From Petrosia ficiformis (taxonomy: Eukaryota > Porifera > Demospongiae > Haplosclerida > Petrosiidae): DNA of 64,000 nucleotides. Where the stretch lies: NCBI GenBank assembly GCA_947044365.1, contig OX345636.1, positions 27,703,466-27,767,465 of the forward strand, read 5' to 3'. Positions 42,316 to 57,500 of this stretch are shown one piece after another. The notes beneath the pieces were generated by a model. That model worked only from the letters and a program-made list of their open reading frames with translations, made no database searches and had not been told where the DNA came from. The position numbers and the translations under genes were made by a program. Positions within the stretch are counted from its first letter, which is position 1. Each line of letters opens with the position of its first letter.

Positions 42316-42532
42316 TTATGTGATTACTTCCGTCTTAATATGAACAGATGACTGAAAGGAAATAGAAGTCGATGTTGATTCTGAATCATCTACATCTCTT
42401 TCATGTATTAATGCTGGTAATTTTTTTAATGTTTCTCTGCTATCTGAGACACTTCTGTCTTCAATGTTCTCATCTTTACAATCATCACCTTCATCTTCAT
42501 CATCAGTAGCTCGTATACACTTCTTCTTTCTC
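42316..42532 (-). CDS. TCF/LEF: TCF exon 10: end of C-clamp and C-terminal tail
   Basis: RKKKCIRA completes the C-clamp. The remaining ~64 residues are acidic and Ser-rich ([20 protein letters not shown], then [15 protein letters not shown]) and end [12 protein letters not shown]. I-K-T-E fits a SUMO-acceptor consensus (psi-K-x-E). No CtBP-binding PxDLS motif is seen. Confidence 0.88.
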
Positions 42533-45500
42533 CTGGGAAATAAAAGAAATTATTATTATACAATATCATGTAGTTTACCAAGCACCTATATTACAAATAA
42601 AATTTTAAAATATCAGATTACAACTAATGTTGCATATTTGTATAGGCAATCATAATGCCAATAGCAACATAATTACAGGTGAGTATCAGGAAATATTGGC
42701 AGATTACTACGGAAGGCTGCCAAACATACCCACACAGTTACAAACCATCATTATATTATAGTCATATACTCGGCACCATGGCAACCATTTGATGTGGTTA
42801 GGTTGTATATTTTTGTATATACACATCAAGTCAATATTATTATCATGTATTAGTTAGAACATGGCATCATTTCATGTATTGTCTATACATGAAATGATAT
42901 TCATAATCCCGAGGGCGTAGCCCGAGGGATTATGAATATCATTGAGTGTATAGACGATACAGCCCGAGGATTGTGGCATGTTCTAATTGGTTTGAATGTC
43001 AGGAAGCCATAAGGTTTCCTAGTAACCAGTGCATCATTTACGTTTCCATAGTAAATGTGTGATGTCATAAGTCGCCCAAAGAGAGCAGTTACTAGCTGGT
43101 TTACATGCTAGAGAAGAACCCTTTGGCTCCTAAATTTCTAGATCAAGGTAATCCCAGGTTTAGAGATATTCATCGTGCATGTGATTCTACATACTGTGAA
43201 TTACGTCAACAAGGTGTGGGTACAAAGATATGTCACGCAGCTTTTATTAGTTGTCAAGATGAAAACAAACTCTGGAGTACTTCAGTAATTGGAACTGAGA
43301 CGTCTTAAGCCTTCAGAAAGCAGTGTTTTTTTTTTTGCCAAAATTGAACCAGAATTTTAATAAATTTATACTTTGTGTTATTCTTATAATCATTAATTTA
43401 TTTACCACATCCTGTGTAATATAAACTATTCCAGAGAAATATAAACCTCTTTCTAGCAATATACCGTATAGCTAATAATGTTGGAGGGGTAAAACATTGG
43501 CGAATTTGGCAAATTTATGGCGGATCGCCAATTTTTAACCCTCCCAAACATCATGTCAAATCATTATATCATTTTGGGCGTGGTTTACGTAACACGTGGT
43601 ACCAGCGCTGCGCTGTACAGAGGCAATCGAATCGAGAAAATGTCCATTCTCCACTATTTCAAGCCGACTATCAGTCTACCAAATCCTAATGGTCTTTTGA
43701 AGGAAGAAATAAAGCCGACTACCATCCAGAAAGTCAATGAAAAGGTCCTACCCTTGATAGAACGACAAAAAATCGGCGGTCGTGATGACGGCTACTGCAT
43801 ATGGATTGTTTTGATTCCTTATCTCTCTCTTATACTTCAGTTCCTCTCCTTTGGCAGCATCCCAGATGTCTATGTACACATGGTATCCCCTTATCATCGC
43901 ATCCACTGAAAAACTAAACTCCATCACGCTCGACATGTGCCCACACGTTCACTCTAATATCAATAGCAGTTAATTAATAAGTTTATGGGTGTGGTTATTG
44001 GAGTAAAGATAAATCGCCAAATTTTTATTCGTCAAAACAAAATTATGGTCATTTCGCCAATTATTTGTCCCTCCAACATTATTAGCTATACAGTAGACAC
44101 GACTTCCTGTTTATATTGGGGGTCCACCTGATAAACTCGAGGCTTACGGCTTCCTGTGGTTTAAATAAACTACTCTAATCAAGTTCAGGAGTTGTGGAAG
44201 TCAACAGCAGAAGAATTGCATCATTGGAATGTAAAATTATTACGTGTTTGTGGTCTTTCACGTGAGCATGTACTTACCTTGTGTACACCCACACGTCTAG
44301 GTAGGAAAGTTTGAGAAAAGTGTTGCTGTCTCTAGTGTTGCTGTCTCTACTGAACTGAGTCTGTTGTTAGAATTAACATTGCCTAAAAGAAAACGAGTCA
44401 AGAGCACATTGAAGACTATTTTGAATGTCAAAGTAAGATAGACGTGCACTGGCTCCAAACATTTTTGCCAAGAAAGTTACTTTCTAGCTCCAGCTATTTC
44501 TAGTCATGTGCTGTGCACGTGATTCACACACGTGTAAGCATTTTCGTCTTTGTTGAACATTTCACAGGACTATGAGGAATTTTGTTTTATTTTTGAAATA
44601 AAGCAAAGACTAAAATGTAAGACGAGATAAAATACACGTATTTTTAATATACTTTTGTATTGAGTTCATTTGATACTTGATAGCAGACACTCGATCCTTC
44701 ATAGTCAGTTGATAGTGGGAATTACCATCCTTGACTTTTATTAATTTATATATGTTGTATGGATTAAACAATATGAAGTCAACCTTTTCATTATTATAAG
44801 ACTCAGACCCATACAACTGAGCAATGATATAATTATACATACATATTTATAATTACAGTATATGCTTAAACAAACACCCAGGGCATTTATTTCTCTTTTG
44901 GTCCTCTGCACCCAGCGTTAAAACAAGATGGGCATTTGTTCTCTTAAACTAATTTGGAACTATTTGAAACTTCCATACATCATTATCAACCTTATAACTA
45001 ACTACCTACAATGTTTAAACCATTGTGTTACATGTACTACCATGAATGCAGACTAAGGGCAGACAGAGTCTGACAGACTCAACATAGGAGACAACCAACT
45101 CAAGGTGTAGAAGATACAACATGATACTAAAATTGCTTTACGTTATTAAACCACATTGGTTAAGGGTTTAGTTACATTACAAATATTTACAAAATCTTAC
45201 CTGCATGGTCCACACCACATGTCTTGTTGTTCCATTCCATATCTAGCTCTACATTTCCGAGGATTATCTAACAAAATGGAGAAAAAGAAGGTATATTTAG
45301 AATCAACATCACAAATTACTCATGTACCATCTTCTGGGTCTGGTTGCTGTTTTTGTCTTCTCTTCTTTCTCTTTTTATGAACAGCATAATTATCTCTTGC
45401 TGACCAGCCTGGGTACATTTGCATGTGTTTTGCTCGTTCCTCGCGTGCCATTTCATAGTACTTGGCCTGTTCACTTTTGTCTAGTTGATGCCACTATGTA

Positions 45501-48462
45501 ACATAAACAATAACAAATAAAAACAAGAATACAATATGATAACTAAACAGTTTTATCTGTCAGTGATTGACAAACGCTAGGCTCCCATCCCAGTAAGGCT
45601 GGGACAAATGTACTACATGCATGTTCAAAACCTTCATTCATTTGGCTAACATTCAAAGGTAAATTTTCCTTTGCTGCCTTGCCCACTCCAATGTTTGTGC
45701 AAATACAAACTAAACATGCTGTTATATTGTGCCAGAAATGTTTAGGCCTGTTTTCTGTCTCTCGTCTCGATCCAACGATGCTAGGCAACAGGAATAATAT
45801 TTGTTATGAAGTTTTAGTGGCTTTCTATCACTAATCAAGCTAAGAGTACAACTATTGCAACATTGATGAAAACATGTGTGAACGTTCCCTTGTATTAATT
45901 TGTTAATGAAGCTTCAGCTTTTCAGCTTTCATGCAGCCCTACCTCCCATTGTGTGTTCAACACATATTACAAGGGTCTCATAACCCACCAGAAGGAATCT
46001 TACAACATCTATGAAAAAAGTCGTAGTAGGGATTTCCCCATTGTTGTCTTTTTTAAAAGCAATTGATAGGCAGACAAGGTGTAATAGTAATCGATACTAG
46101 TAATGTATGTAGATAATAGTAATAGTAATAGATAATTTAAAAACTGAGGTAATAGTAACAGTAATAGTAACAGTAATAGTAATAGTAACGGTAACAGTAA
46201 CAGTAACAGTAACAGTAACAGTAATAGGTAGGTAATTAAGAATCTGAGTTTATAGTAATAGTAATTTTAAGGGAATTGTAACAGTAAAAATTATATTACA
46301 TTGACTTAGGAGGTGATAGTAATATCAATAGTAATAATTATACTGATTTTTAAGGTAATAGTAACTAATTTTAAGATTGTATTATAATTGGCCTCATGTC
46401 TGTTGATAGGTATCCTAAATGTCTCGTAAGTGTTTCTAAATATAGGTTAGATACTGTAATTGAGGTTTCTACGTGCAATAGACTACCATAGAAACAGTTT
46501 AATCACTGAGGGTGGAGCCCAAAGTAATTAATGTTTCCAAGGTAGTTATATTGTACAAGGAAACCAAGAATACATTTTAAAAGCAATTTAGATTATAGTT
46601 ATTACTTTGTTGGATAGACAACATAAGAAAGCCATGTGGTACTCTTCTTTAGTTGCAGAAGACAACAAGGTAATTGATAGTGCAAGTGTTTCACTCTCGA
46701 GAGCAACACCCACATCTCGATTTTGTCAGCTGTGTGTACCTTTGGATTTAAAAAAGCTGAAGATTTTAGCTTAATTAGTTTGACAGAAGACCTTTTAAGA
46801 AGGCTGTAGATACTGAAACCATTCTTCGTTTGTTGATAGAAAGCAGCTAGATGAGTGTTTTTACAAATGCAGTAGTCAACGGTCAAAGACCAGACTTTAG
46901 CGACTCTCAATCGATCGCTTGTAAAAATCAACAGATCCAGCCTTACAACAAACTTTGCTTCTATACTCATACTGTGTGAAATTCCTATAGCAACACTGCA
47001 ACAGGTTTACTAAGTAATTATAGGTTTACTAATCAATTAAAAGTAGGTTTACTACGGGATTTAGAAACCTCTAATTGACCAATCAGATTGCAGCATTTTG
47101 ATGAGCTGAGAAAGGCATTTCATCATACATTATGCACATACAATTAGTAATTATAGCTCTGATGAAAATTTAGAAATAGTACTTACACACAGACATGGAC
47201 TAAGTACATGTTAATTGGAAACTGTACTCAAGTGTACTAATTAAGTACTTATTTTGAACTACTTAGACTTTACTTAAGTCCTTAGCCTGTTACCATACAG
47301 CCCTAAATTCCAAAAATCAAAAATAATCATGTGGCGGGCATGACTATTATTTTCGGGAATAAAAGTTTCGCTAAGTTTTGCAAAAAATGTGAAATTTATA
47401 GCCCACGAAACATTTAGGGCTATACAGTAAATCAATTAGTTTTATTTGCACTAAGTACATGTACTTTGCCCACTATTTTCAAGTACTTCAACCTTTAAAG
47501 TACTTCTAACTCTCAAGTACTTCTACACTCTCAAGTACAATGTACTTCTACACTTTCAAGTACTTCAACCCTTTAAAGTACTTCTACACTCTCAAGTACA
47601 ATGTACTTATACACTTTCAAGTACTTCTACACTCGAGTACTTCTAATACATTCAAGTACTTCAAAGTTCAACAAGTGTTTATGGTGTAAACTTCAATGCA
47701 ATAGGTGCTAAACTATTATCAATAACATCAAGGCTGGTACTTCCAAATGCACTTGAATTACACACTAAAATTACTATTATCAAAACAGTGTTTACACTTG
47801 AACCAGTATTTAAGTACTTTTAAAAACACTTGTACTTTTTCAGACCAAACAGAATTCTCAGACAGATCCTGTGCCAGCTTACAACAGGCAGGAGTCCTTT
47901 ACAAGATTCCTTGTTCTGGTTGTCCAAGATTAATGAACATATCAGAAATGTTGTCGAAATCGTATTCTACCATCACATGTCCAGATAAAACCACCAGTCT
48001 GGATGGACAGCTTTGGGTTACAACACTGCACAAGACTGTGCCTTCAAGTTCCTCTCTGCTTGTATCTAAGCGTAAGTCAAGTCAAGGATTGATAGGGACA
48101 ACACAACGCTTTCACACACACATGTACTCGTTGTCATGGCACATACGCAAAGAGGAAAGTGTTTTGAATAGGGAAAAGGGACTACTATCTGAGGTCTACC
48201 TGACACTGCAATCCAGTCACAAGCTCAATATACAACAAAGTGCGTGTGACCAAGACCAGTACATGTGACCTCTGTAACATCATGCATGCTTCTGAGTATC
48301 TTGCACATACCAGTGTAGTATAAATAGTATTTATTTATTACTATACCAAGGTAGTTGCATAACTACTGAAACGTTTTTAAACAATAAATATTACACTATC
48401 CAATCATTCAGGACTTTTCAATACTTCATTAATTATTATGTAGAACAAGGTCCATGTGTGTG

Positions 48463-48535
<73 letters not shown>

Positions 48536-51500
48536 ATGTGCAAGCATGTGTGCATGTACATATTTGTGCTCACCATTTTTCCTAATATCTGGTTAATAGC
48601 TGCTGATTCTTTTAAAGTACACTCTTTAATAACTTCTGCTCTCTTTTCTTTCATGAATAACATGAAAGCATTCAATGGCTTCTTAATGTGAGGTTTTTTT
48701 TCTTTTTGTGTTGGAGTAATAATCCCTATGATTATACATATAGGAGTTATGGTAATAGAAAAATACATTTTACCACACGCACAAACAAGAGAAAGACATC
48801 ACTACATTCTGTAAAACACTTAAAATATATTAATTATGAATAGGGCTGGGAAAAAGCTTCAAATGTTCAAACCTTCGTTTGTTTGCTACATATTCGAATC
48901 TAAATTTCTCCCTTCGAAGTTTCGCTGCCACGCACACTTGTACACTCTAAACGTCATTTCTCAGTCCAGCGATGCTCAGTCCGAGTATAAAAAGCGACAG
49001 GAAAAAAATTAGTACTTGATAAAGCAATAATCCAGGTTTGGAGGCTTTCTATAGTAAATCCAGATGAGAACAACATTGATAAAAAATTATTAAATACACG
49101 TCAACTTTTGAAGCCTTCCAAGCTTTTCTTAACAAAGCTTTGAATTTGACATTGACTATCTGCCCTAGTTAACTGTGAACATCAGTGGTACACAACAGGC
49201 AATAATCTGGGATAGATTGGCACAAGGGGCATCAATTAATTATTATTATTTGTATTAATTGCTACAAAAGAATGTTGAAATCACTGAATTGGAAATGTGC
49301 AGTATTTGTTCATGTAGTTCTAAATATGGTGATCATTCATCATGATAACACTCAACAACATGAAATACTAAACTGTACTTAATTTAAGTACATGTATAAC
49401 TTGATAGTTAGTTAATCAATTAATCGATTTATTGTGATACTAAAACCTGATAATTATATACCACTAACAATAATCATGTACACACCACTAATGTACATTT
49501 AGTTTTAATTATTAGTACCATTACTAAATACTTATTATACACAATTGAGCTATAATGATAATATTAATTATACCTGAATGAGGATGTACAGCTGCATTTG
49601 GTGCCAGTGGAGTTCCAAAAGCTGTAAGCTGAGATAATGAAATAATGAATACTACAAATGTTACAACTGTGATTAAAATTTTGTATTTAAATGTTCCCTA
49701 TCCAGCCAGTTTGTGAAGGAAGCCATTGACATTTAACATACAGCAAGACGAATCATTTGACATCTTAAAGACAGAATGTTAATGGCTTCCTGTACAAAAT
49801 GATTGAACATTAGTGTCTCAAACATATCATAATTATCTTCTCCATTTATATATACACATACGTATATATGGAAAGACTACAGCATCCAAGAACTATTGCC
49901 AAAAGTATGAAAGTGTGGAAATGAATATTGAAATATTCAGATATTCATTCGTTATTTAGGTATTCGAATGTATTTTTTGGTATTCAAATGTATTTTTTTG
50001 GTATTCAATTATTCATTTAACATTTGTGCATGCAGAATATTAACAGCAAACTAGTTTTTCAGCAATTTATAACATCTTTCAGAAATTTCATGAAATCTTC
50101 CCAAGATCACAGTCTGGCTATCCTTCTTACAGAACGTTAGTTTGATGAAACAGTGAGTTATTCTTACTTTTCTGAGTACTCTATCTTTAGACTTATGAAA
50201 GGTGAATAAACAAGTAAAACAGAATCACAAGCTCCCAGGGTTCTTGATCCCCATTTTACTACAGGTCATTTAATTCACACTTTACACATAACAGCAATCG
50301 CATACCAAACACTGTAGCACATTCCTTACTGGAGGCAAAAAGTGTAATCTGAGATTGTAATTTTTATACATTTTATATGCACACCTGTTGAGACGAGTAA
50401 GGCATTTGTGTTACATATTGACCAGGCATTATGAATGGATAAGCTTGTCGAAGACTTTGATCTACTGGTACACCAGACACAAATCCTGTTGAATAGCCAT
50501 ATGGAATACTGATACCTTGTCCACTCTTTGACCTAAAGAAAAGTAATGTACATGTAGATACTGTATATATCAGTTTATCCAGAATGTCATGAAATTGTTG
50601 GGGAATGTAGCCCAAAGTCACATGACTTTCACAGAGTAGGAATTGTAAAGAAAATATAACTTAAAATCACTAAGGTCACATTCACCAAGTATTTAGTCAC
50701 ATGACTTGTATAGAAAAATTAGCTAAGTCACATGACCTTAAAAAATTGGCCCTAAAGTCATAACTTTGACAATTTAGGGAAAATGTAGTACAGTGGATGT
50801 ATGAACTAAAGTATGTACATGTCTTTGTCATGTTGCATTATGTTTTTATGGACCATAGGGCCCTCCCTATCATTGCTTTCTCACGGGTATATACATGTAT
50901 ATATATATATATATATATTTTTTTATTTTTTATTTTTGTCGTGTCACTTACGCGAGGTATGCGTTGTATATGTAGTTAAGGAAGTTGCATCATTCCGGGG
51001 GGGGGGGGGCTAGGTCAATTAATGGACCCTCGAGCTCTACAGACCAACAGGAAAAAAGAAAGAAAGCTGCTTGTAGCTTACGTAGAAACTGGAACTAATT
51101 AATAGCTAGCTAAACTTCTACAAGATCCTTTAAAGGTAGATAATCAAACTAATAACTATAATAGGCTGTTTCGTTTCAGGCATGATAAAGTCAGCCTTGA
51201 TTACTGAATGCTGGACACAACCATAGGAGTACTTTAATTCCTTATATATATCTTGTTATAACTACATGTGTAGAAATGTACTGTTAGTTGTAAAGTAAAC
51301 AAGTATACAATGTAGTTTGTTGTCACTTAACTACTACTGGAATTGTAGTATGACCAGCTTAATGTCATACGATTAGCTATATAGTAACAAGACTAACTTG
51401 TTTTTCAAATGTCACATGATTACATAATAACAAACACAATGACCAAAAAAAGCACACGTTTCATTTCCAGCTTGGTCATGTATTTACTACTTACAAGATT

Positions 51501-54500
51501 TGGGAATATGAATATTAGTCAATAATGTGTAACTGTAATAAGTGGCACTTCAGTAAGCAAAATGTTATGTATTATGAGATGTTAGGTATACTATAACTAG
51601 CATGGCCAAGAAAACACACTTAACTTGATTAAAAAATACTAGTGTTGTACCTATACTAGGTTTTGCCTATAATTCAGATACAGATATTATAGGCAACTGA
51701 AACTGCCTATACCTATACACATGTATACATGAGTTCACTCCTTTTTCTAGTATATGTTCACGTGCATCACCAATTTTTAGCACTGCTCTATATAGACATT
51801 TCTGTTGGAAAATGAAACTCACAAACTACTAGAAAAGATAGAAATAGCTAAAACAAATATGATTCTGACTGTTGTATCAATCTTTTCCTACAGTAAGATA
51901 GTACTATAAAGTTTCAAAACCTGGTCTGTAAAGTATCTGTATCTGCCCTATACTACTTGCCTATACCTATATTTACCTATACCTTGGTATAGGCACCTAT
52001 ACACTTACCTATACCAGTATACATGTAGGTACAACACTAACAAATACCCATGTTAATTAAAATATAAAACTGTATTACAATCTGCATTCATAAACACTTC
52101 ACACAGGTTATACTCAAAGGATGACATTTGATCATGATCATCAACTATGATGCTTGTTGTTTTTAAAACCTTTGTAACAATAATAATCAATCCACGCTTT
52201 TATAATTGGTATAGTTATTGATATATAATACAAGTGTGAAGGGATAAACAAAACATGCCTTAACAACCAACTTTCCTTCAACAGTAGTAATAGCTCATTC
52301 TCATCTTCCTGTTAGCTAAGTATTATCTATTACAGTCTGTTCACATTCACAATGTCTTCAAAATTAGGATGTTATATGTAATATAGTGTATTGTTTAATG
52401 AATACATGATTATACTGCAACTCAATAATGAAGCAATGGATTGAAATTTGACATACACAAAAAAGAATGGGAAGGACTATTATATGAAAATGGTGCAGGT
52501 AAAAAGATTGTTGGACATTCCAAACTAAAGTTTTACAATTTTTATATCATACTGTAGCCAATTTAGTAGGTAGACTATCAACTATGAGATTTTGAAATCT
52601 ATCCAGATAAATATGTTTGAAGATTCATTAGTGCCAAATAATACTGTAAGTGGGTGTCATGTCGCTAAGGGTTAATTCTAACAACAATAAGTTTAAACCA
52701 GAACATGTTTTTGTGGGAAATGTTTTTTTTGATGAACAAAAAGAGCAAAATGAGATAATTTGATGTCTCCCTGGTCAAAAGCTACATGTACTATATATTA
52801 TATGTTTATTGATAATATGGGATGCAGTTGTTGGGGAGATGCTAGTATGTGAAAGAGAGCAAACAATGTGAAAAAATCACACACTTGTAGTGCCTAATAA
52901 TTTTGAACGAACGTTTACTTTCCAACACAATATATGGCAATTTTATACAGAAAGCAAAATAAATTTGGTATCTAGAAAGAGCATTACCTGGTCTTCTCGG
53001 ATACCACAGTTTACTGGCTTCTTGTGCAAATGGTGGAATAGCGAGTGTTTGAAGGTAAACATTTGTTCAAAATTATTGTTTCAAGGAGAGCTTTAATAGA
53101 ACTCCTTTGGATATTTCAATAGCTGGGGTTTAAATAGTATATATCTAAAGTGTGCAAAGATTTGCATACTTTAGTTATAATACAATATTTAAACACCAGC
53201 AAAATTCCAAAGGCATACAACAATAACTAAATCAACACTAGGAATATTAACACATCGTGTATCACACACTCACCAGTCAGAGCTAGAAGAAGGTAGCTCC
53301 ATTTTAAGTGGTCTTATGCTTGCTGCTGTAACTGGATAGATTGGTGTCCCAGCTGGAAAAGGTGGCACCATGAACCCATTAGCAGTGTATACCTTTGTAA
53401 AAATATTAAAATCATATCTAACAGCTACATGTTAGTTTTATTCTATAAGTAAGCAAATTATAATATAATTTAATGAAACAAGCTAAAAGCACACAAACAC
53501 AATTCAGTGTACATGTACATGTGTGTACATGTACGTAGTTTATATGTACTGACCTAAGCAGTATTCTGCCCAGGATATTTAGAGTGGTGGTTGTTTATCC
53601 AGTTAATTCTGTCTCAGTAGCCTATATATGTATTATCTGAGAGGTGGTTAAAAGGTGGTTAATTTATCTAAGGGGTGGTTATAATTCATCTGAGAGGTGG
53701 TTATTCCTGACCAGTGCCAACCAGTGTGGGCAGAACACTGCTAAGCGATCAACTTTACCAAATAGTGTGAATACTACACAACTAAATGTTCAATATTCGT
53801 GCAATAATGTTTACAAAACTACATGTACCTGCCAATATAGCTCTTTGTATAAATCATGTAAATAAACAACTACATGTACATATACATACAGTTCATTGTA
53901 CACAACTGTTTACAATTGCATTTTCCTGAACTCACCATTGGCTGTACCACAGTAGGTCTGAACTGTACAGTGTGACTTCCGACTGAGAAAAACAAAATAA
54001 GGTTTATATGACTACTGTAAGAAAACTATAGAGTCTAGAACTCCAAGCATTACATGTACTTATACTAGCATCAGTTTCATTACCGGGTACCAGTGTTTTT
54101 GATAAGCTGATATATGTAATAGAATAGTAATAATCAAGTTTGATCTTTACTCACTAGATACATTAAAATCACAAGTTTCACTTTAATTTGGTGATCCATG
54201 GATGTGAAAATTTAAATAAGCTATTTTGTACAGGAAAGTAGGTACATGTATCTATGTGGAGCAATAGTTGGCCCTTCCAGGATACGATGTTTGCATGTAT
54301 AAAATGGATGAACAACAAGTATTTAAATGTAAGCATTTATGATTTCACAAATAACTGATTTCAAATCCACAATCACATAATTATTGTAGTGCATACACGT
54401 TTGTCTCACTCAATAGTACCAACCTGATGTATTTGTTGGACTGTTGAATCCAGTTTGATTACTAGTACTTGTCGTTGTTCCTTTTGGTGTCTGTGTAAAT

Positions 54501-57500
54501 AGTAGATCGTAATAAATAGTTACGTAATCTGCAAGTTGTTAATTTAATTTGTAGCTATCTTGACCTTGTCTACATGCTTTCACACTTTTGATGTTACGTG
54601 TTCTTTCAATTTTACGAAACATATATAGTAACACACAAATAGTTACATGTACATGTAACTGATATGGTATTTAATACTACTGATATTGAATTCAAAACGT
54701 AACCTTCTCTTATTAAGTTTACTTCCTAATATTAATATATAAATAGATGGTAATCATCAGAGAGGGAAGAGTCTGAGCAAGTCACCATCTGAAATTATTT
54801 TGGTGAATTGGATAGGAGAGTACAGTAACCATCCATTAAAGTGGCAAGCAAGCATGATCAGAGAGCATTCATAAAACTGCAGCTCTCCTAGGCTTGTGGA
54901 CATCTGAGATGTGCAAACATATGCTGTAATTATGAAAGGCATGACTGAGAGAAAGAAGGCAGACTATTCTAAATGGATATCATAATAAAACACAGGAATT
55001 GTAGATGCAGTGAGCTGCATTAGTTTCAAGCTTTCTGATGTGCCTATAAGATGTTTAGACAATTAAAAAGTTGTTCTAGAAAATAATTTTGCACAACTGA
55101 CACAACTTCACCCCTTGCACCCAAGGCTATAGATGGTAATTAGAGTGTCATTAAGTGGTAATTACTCAATAAAAATAACAATAAATTAAATTACCACATA
55201 GAACTATGTACATGTACCTTACACTACACACCATGAAGTGATATACATGTATATGTAATATATATAGTATGCTAATAGGTCCTATATACAAAATATAGGA
55301 CCTGAGTTTGTGTCCGAGGATGTGATATAGCCCGAGCCTGTGTTGGCTTTATCACATCCGAGGACACAAAACAAGATTCCTATATGCAGTATATAGGACC
55401 TATTAGCATACTATATACAATATATTGTATGATGCTCCTGCATAGTGTGCACATGGAAGGTCTATATACAATATATAGGACTCACCACATCAAAGGGATG
55501 ATGTCACCATCATACTATATATACCATTTTGATTACATGATGTAAATGCATGTGACTATCCATGCAAAAAAGGTATCATAATAAGCTATTTTGTACAGGA
55601 AACCAACAAAATTCAGCAGTTAATGATCTCTCTTCCCAGTTACCAAATTTGATTAGCTTCCTCAAATGGAGTTGCTGAATAGTGAGCATCTAAGACCAGT
55701 CAAATTTACATGACCTCTGGCTAATGTCCATAATTTTAGTTTAGAATAACCAAGCCAAATTACTGAGTTATAGTATAATCACCCTTACTATACATTACAT
55801 TATATATAAAGTAATTAAATACTAATTTTGAGGTCATCATGAATGTGAACATACTTTAAATAAAAGCAATTTGATCCAAATTATTGTGATTAGGAAAATT
55901 GGGATGTAAAGAGTAGGAGAGTATAAAATCACTGTGTACACATGTATATCACACTACAAAAACAGGATTTAGTCAAAGCTTCCTACATTTGGTTACTTCT
56001 CCATATAAGAAATCACAAAATAATATATTTACATGGCATTCTTAATGCCACATTCTTCCTATAAAAAGAATGCAATAATTTTGTCATGTGTGAAAGTGCA
56101 ACACATAAATCATTGTAATATCAACAAGATATATAGAGAATAAAAGTATCCCCATGATTGCTTTTTGGTGTCCAGCATTCAGTAATCAAGGCTGACTTTA
56201 TTGTGCCTGAAACACAACAGCCTATTATAGATTATCTACTCTCGCTACCTAAAGGATCTTGTAGAACTTTAGGAATATATTGGTCTGTAGAGCATGAGTG
56301 TGCATTCTATTATGCGCCATGCCCATTAACTGACCGAGCTCTCCAGAATAACACAACTTCCTAAACTGTAACATATACAACACGTACTCGCGTAAGTGAC
56401 ACAAGAATATATATATATGGAAAAGCGTGGCTCTACAAGCCACAAAAAGCAGATGAAATGAGTGTTCCTTGACCTGACTCTTTAAAGGTAGTTGACTACA
56501 ACTAGTGATAAAACTACTTTGATTGTCATTAAGATTGGAATACATCCTTTCTTTTACTATCCAGATATCTATCCATTGACATGGTCAGGTAACCAGTTGC
56601 TTAAACTCCAAAAAAATCATGACTCGTCAACAGTTATTATTTCAACAATGTTTTAATTCACTGCAATAGATAGATATTTATACAAACAACCTTTGTGCTT
56701 TCGTAGATCGCATTGTGCACTTTACAAGCCTAAAAAGCTGGTATAACAAATCCAGACACTTAGCCACTGCCACTATACAATTTTGATTTCACATCTTCAG
56801 TTTCTCCACATGCACTAACATTAAACGCGTAATCAGATATAAAGAAATAGATCCGGATATTCAGTTCAACAAATTATTATCTGCAAAAGTGGATATCTGT
56901 TCCAGCCCTAAATCATTGTCTTATGAGACCACTTCAGTCATCAGGCCACAAAGAGAATCTCCAACTACAAAACATAATACTACAAAAAACACCTGATCAG
57001 TGAGCATTTACAAGTGTAGATGTATTTACTAGTGTGTGGTAAAAATGAGACTTAATTTGTAAAAACCACACTTGTGCAAGATAATATTAACCAAATGCTT
57101 TTAAGTACTTGTAATTTGTCCATTTATGTAGGAGCCAGATAAATTTGCTACAACCAGGAGAAGTCTTCTTAGATACTGTACCATATTTTATTGGCTTCCT
57201 ATGCACAATGCTAAATTATGTGTGGTTTTCACAGTTTGGGTTACAAATATGTGAATTGCATGCAATTTTCTGAAAGGGGCACTTTCCTACAAATTAATTT
57301 TGATCAAACACTTACATTTAATGATTCGTCATTCCACCATTTTGTTAAGGAAGCCAATGAAATTCATACAGTATCTAATAAGCTTACTCTTCCCGTATAC
57401 CAAATATAATTAATTTCCATACAATATGGCAGAATGTAGAGCAATTGAATGTAAGTATTTGATCAAAGTAATGTGTCCTTTTTCGAAATTTAGGTCCAAG

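Noticed and set aside
45543..45788. 81-aa minus-strand frame between the HMG exon at 45328 and intron repeats
   Set aside because: Considered as an extra TCF exon, but the exon 7 to exon 8 join (GKM|WHQL) is contiguous in the HMG box and leaves no room for it.
46602..46970. 122-aa minus-strand frame inside TCF intron 8
   Set aside because: No recognisable family, no supporting splice context and repeat-rich surroundings. Could be a relic, but there is not enough to call it.
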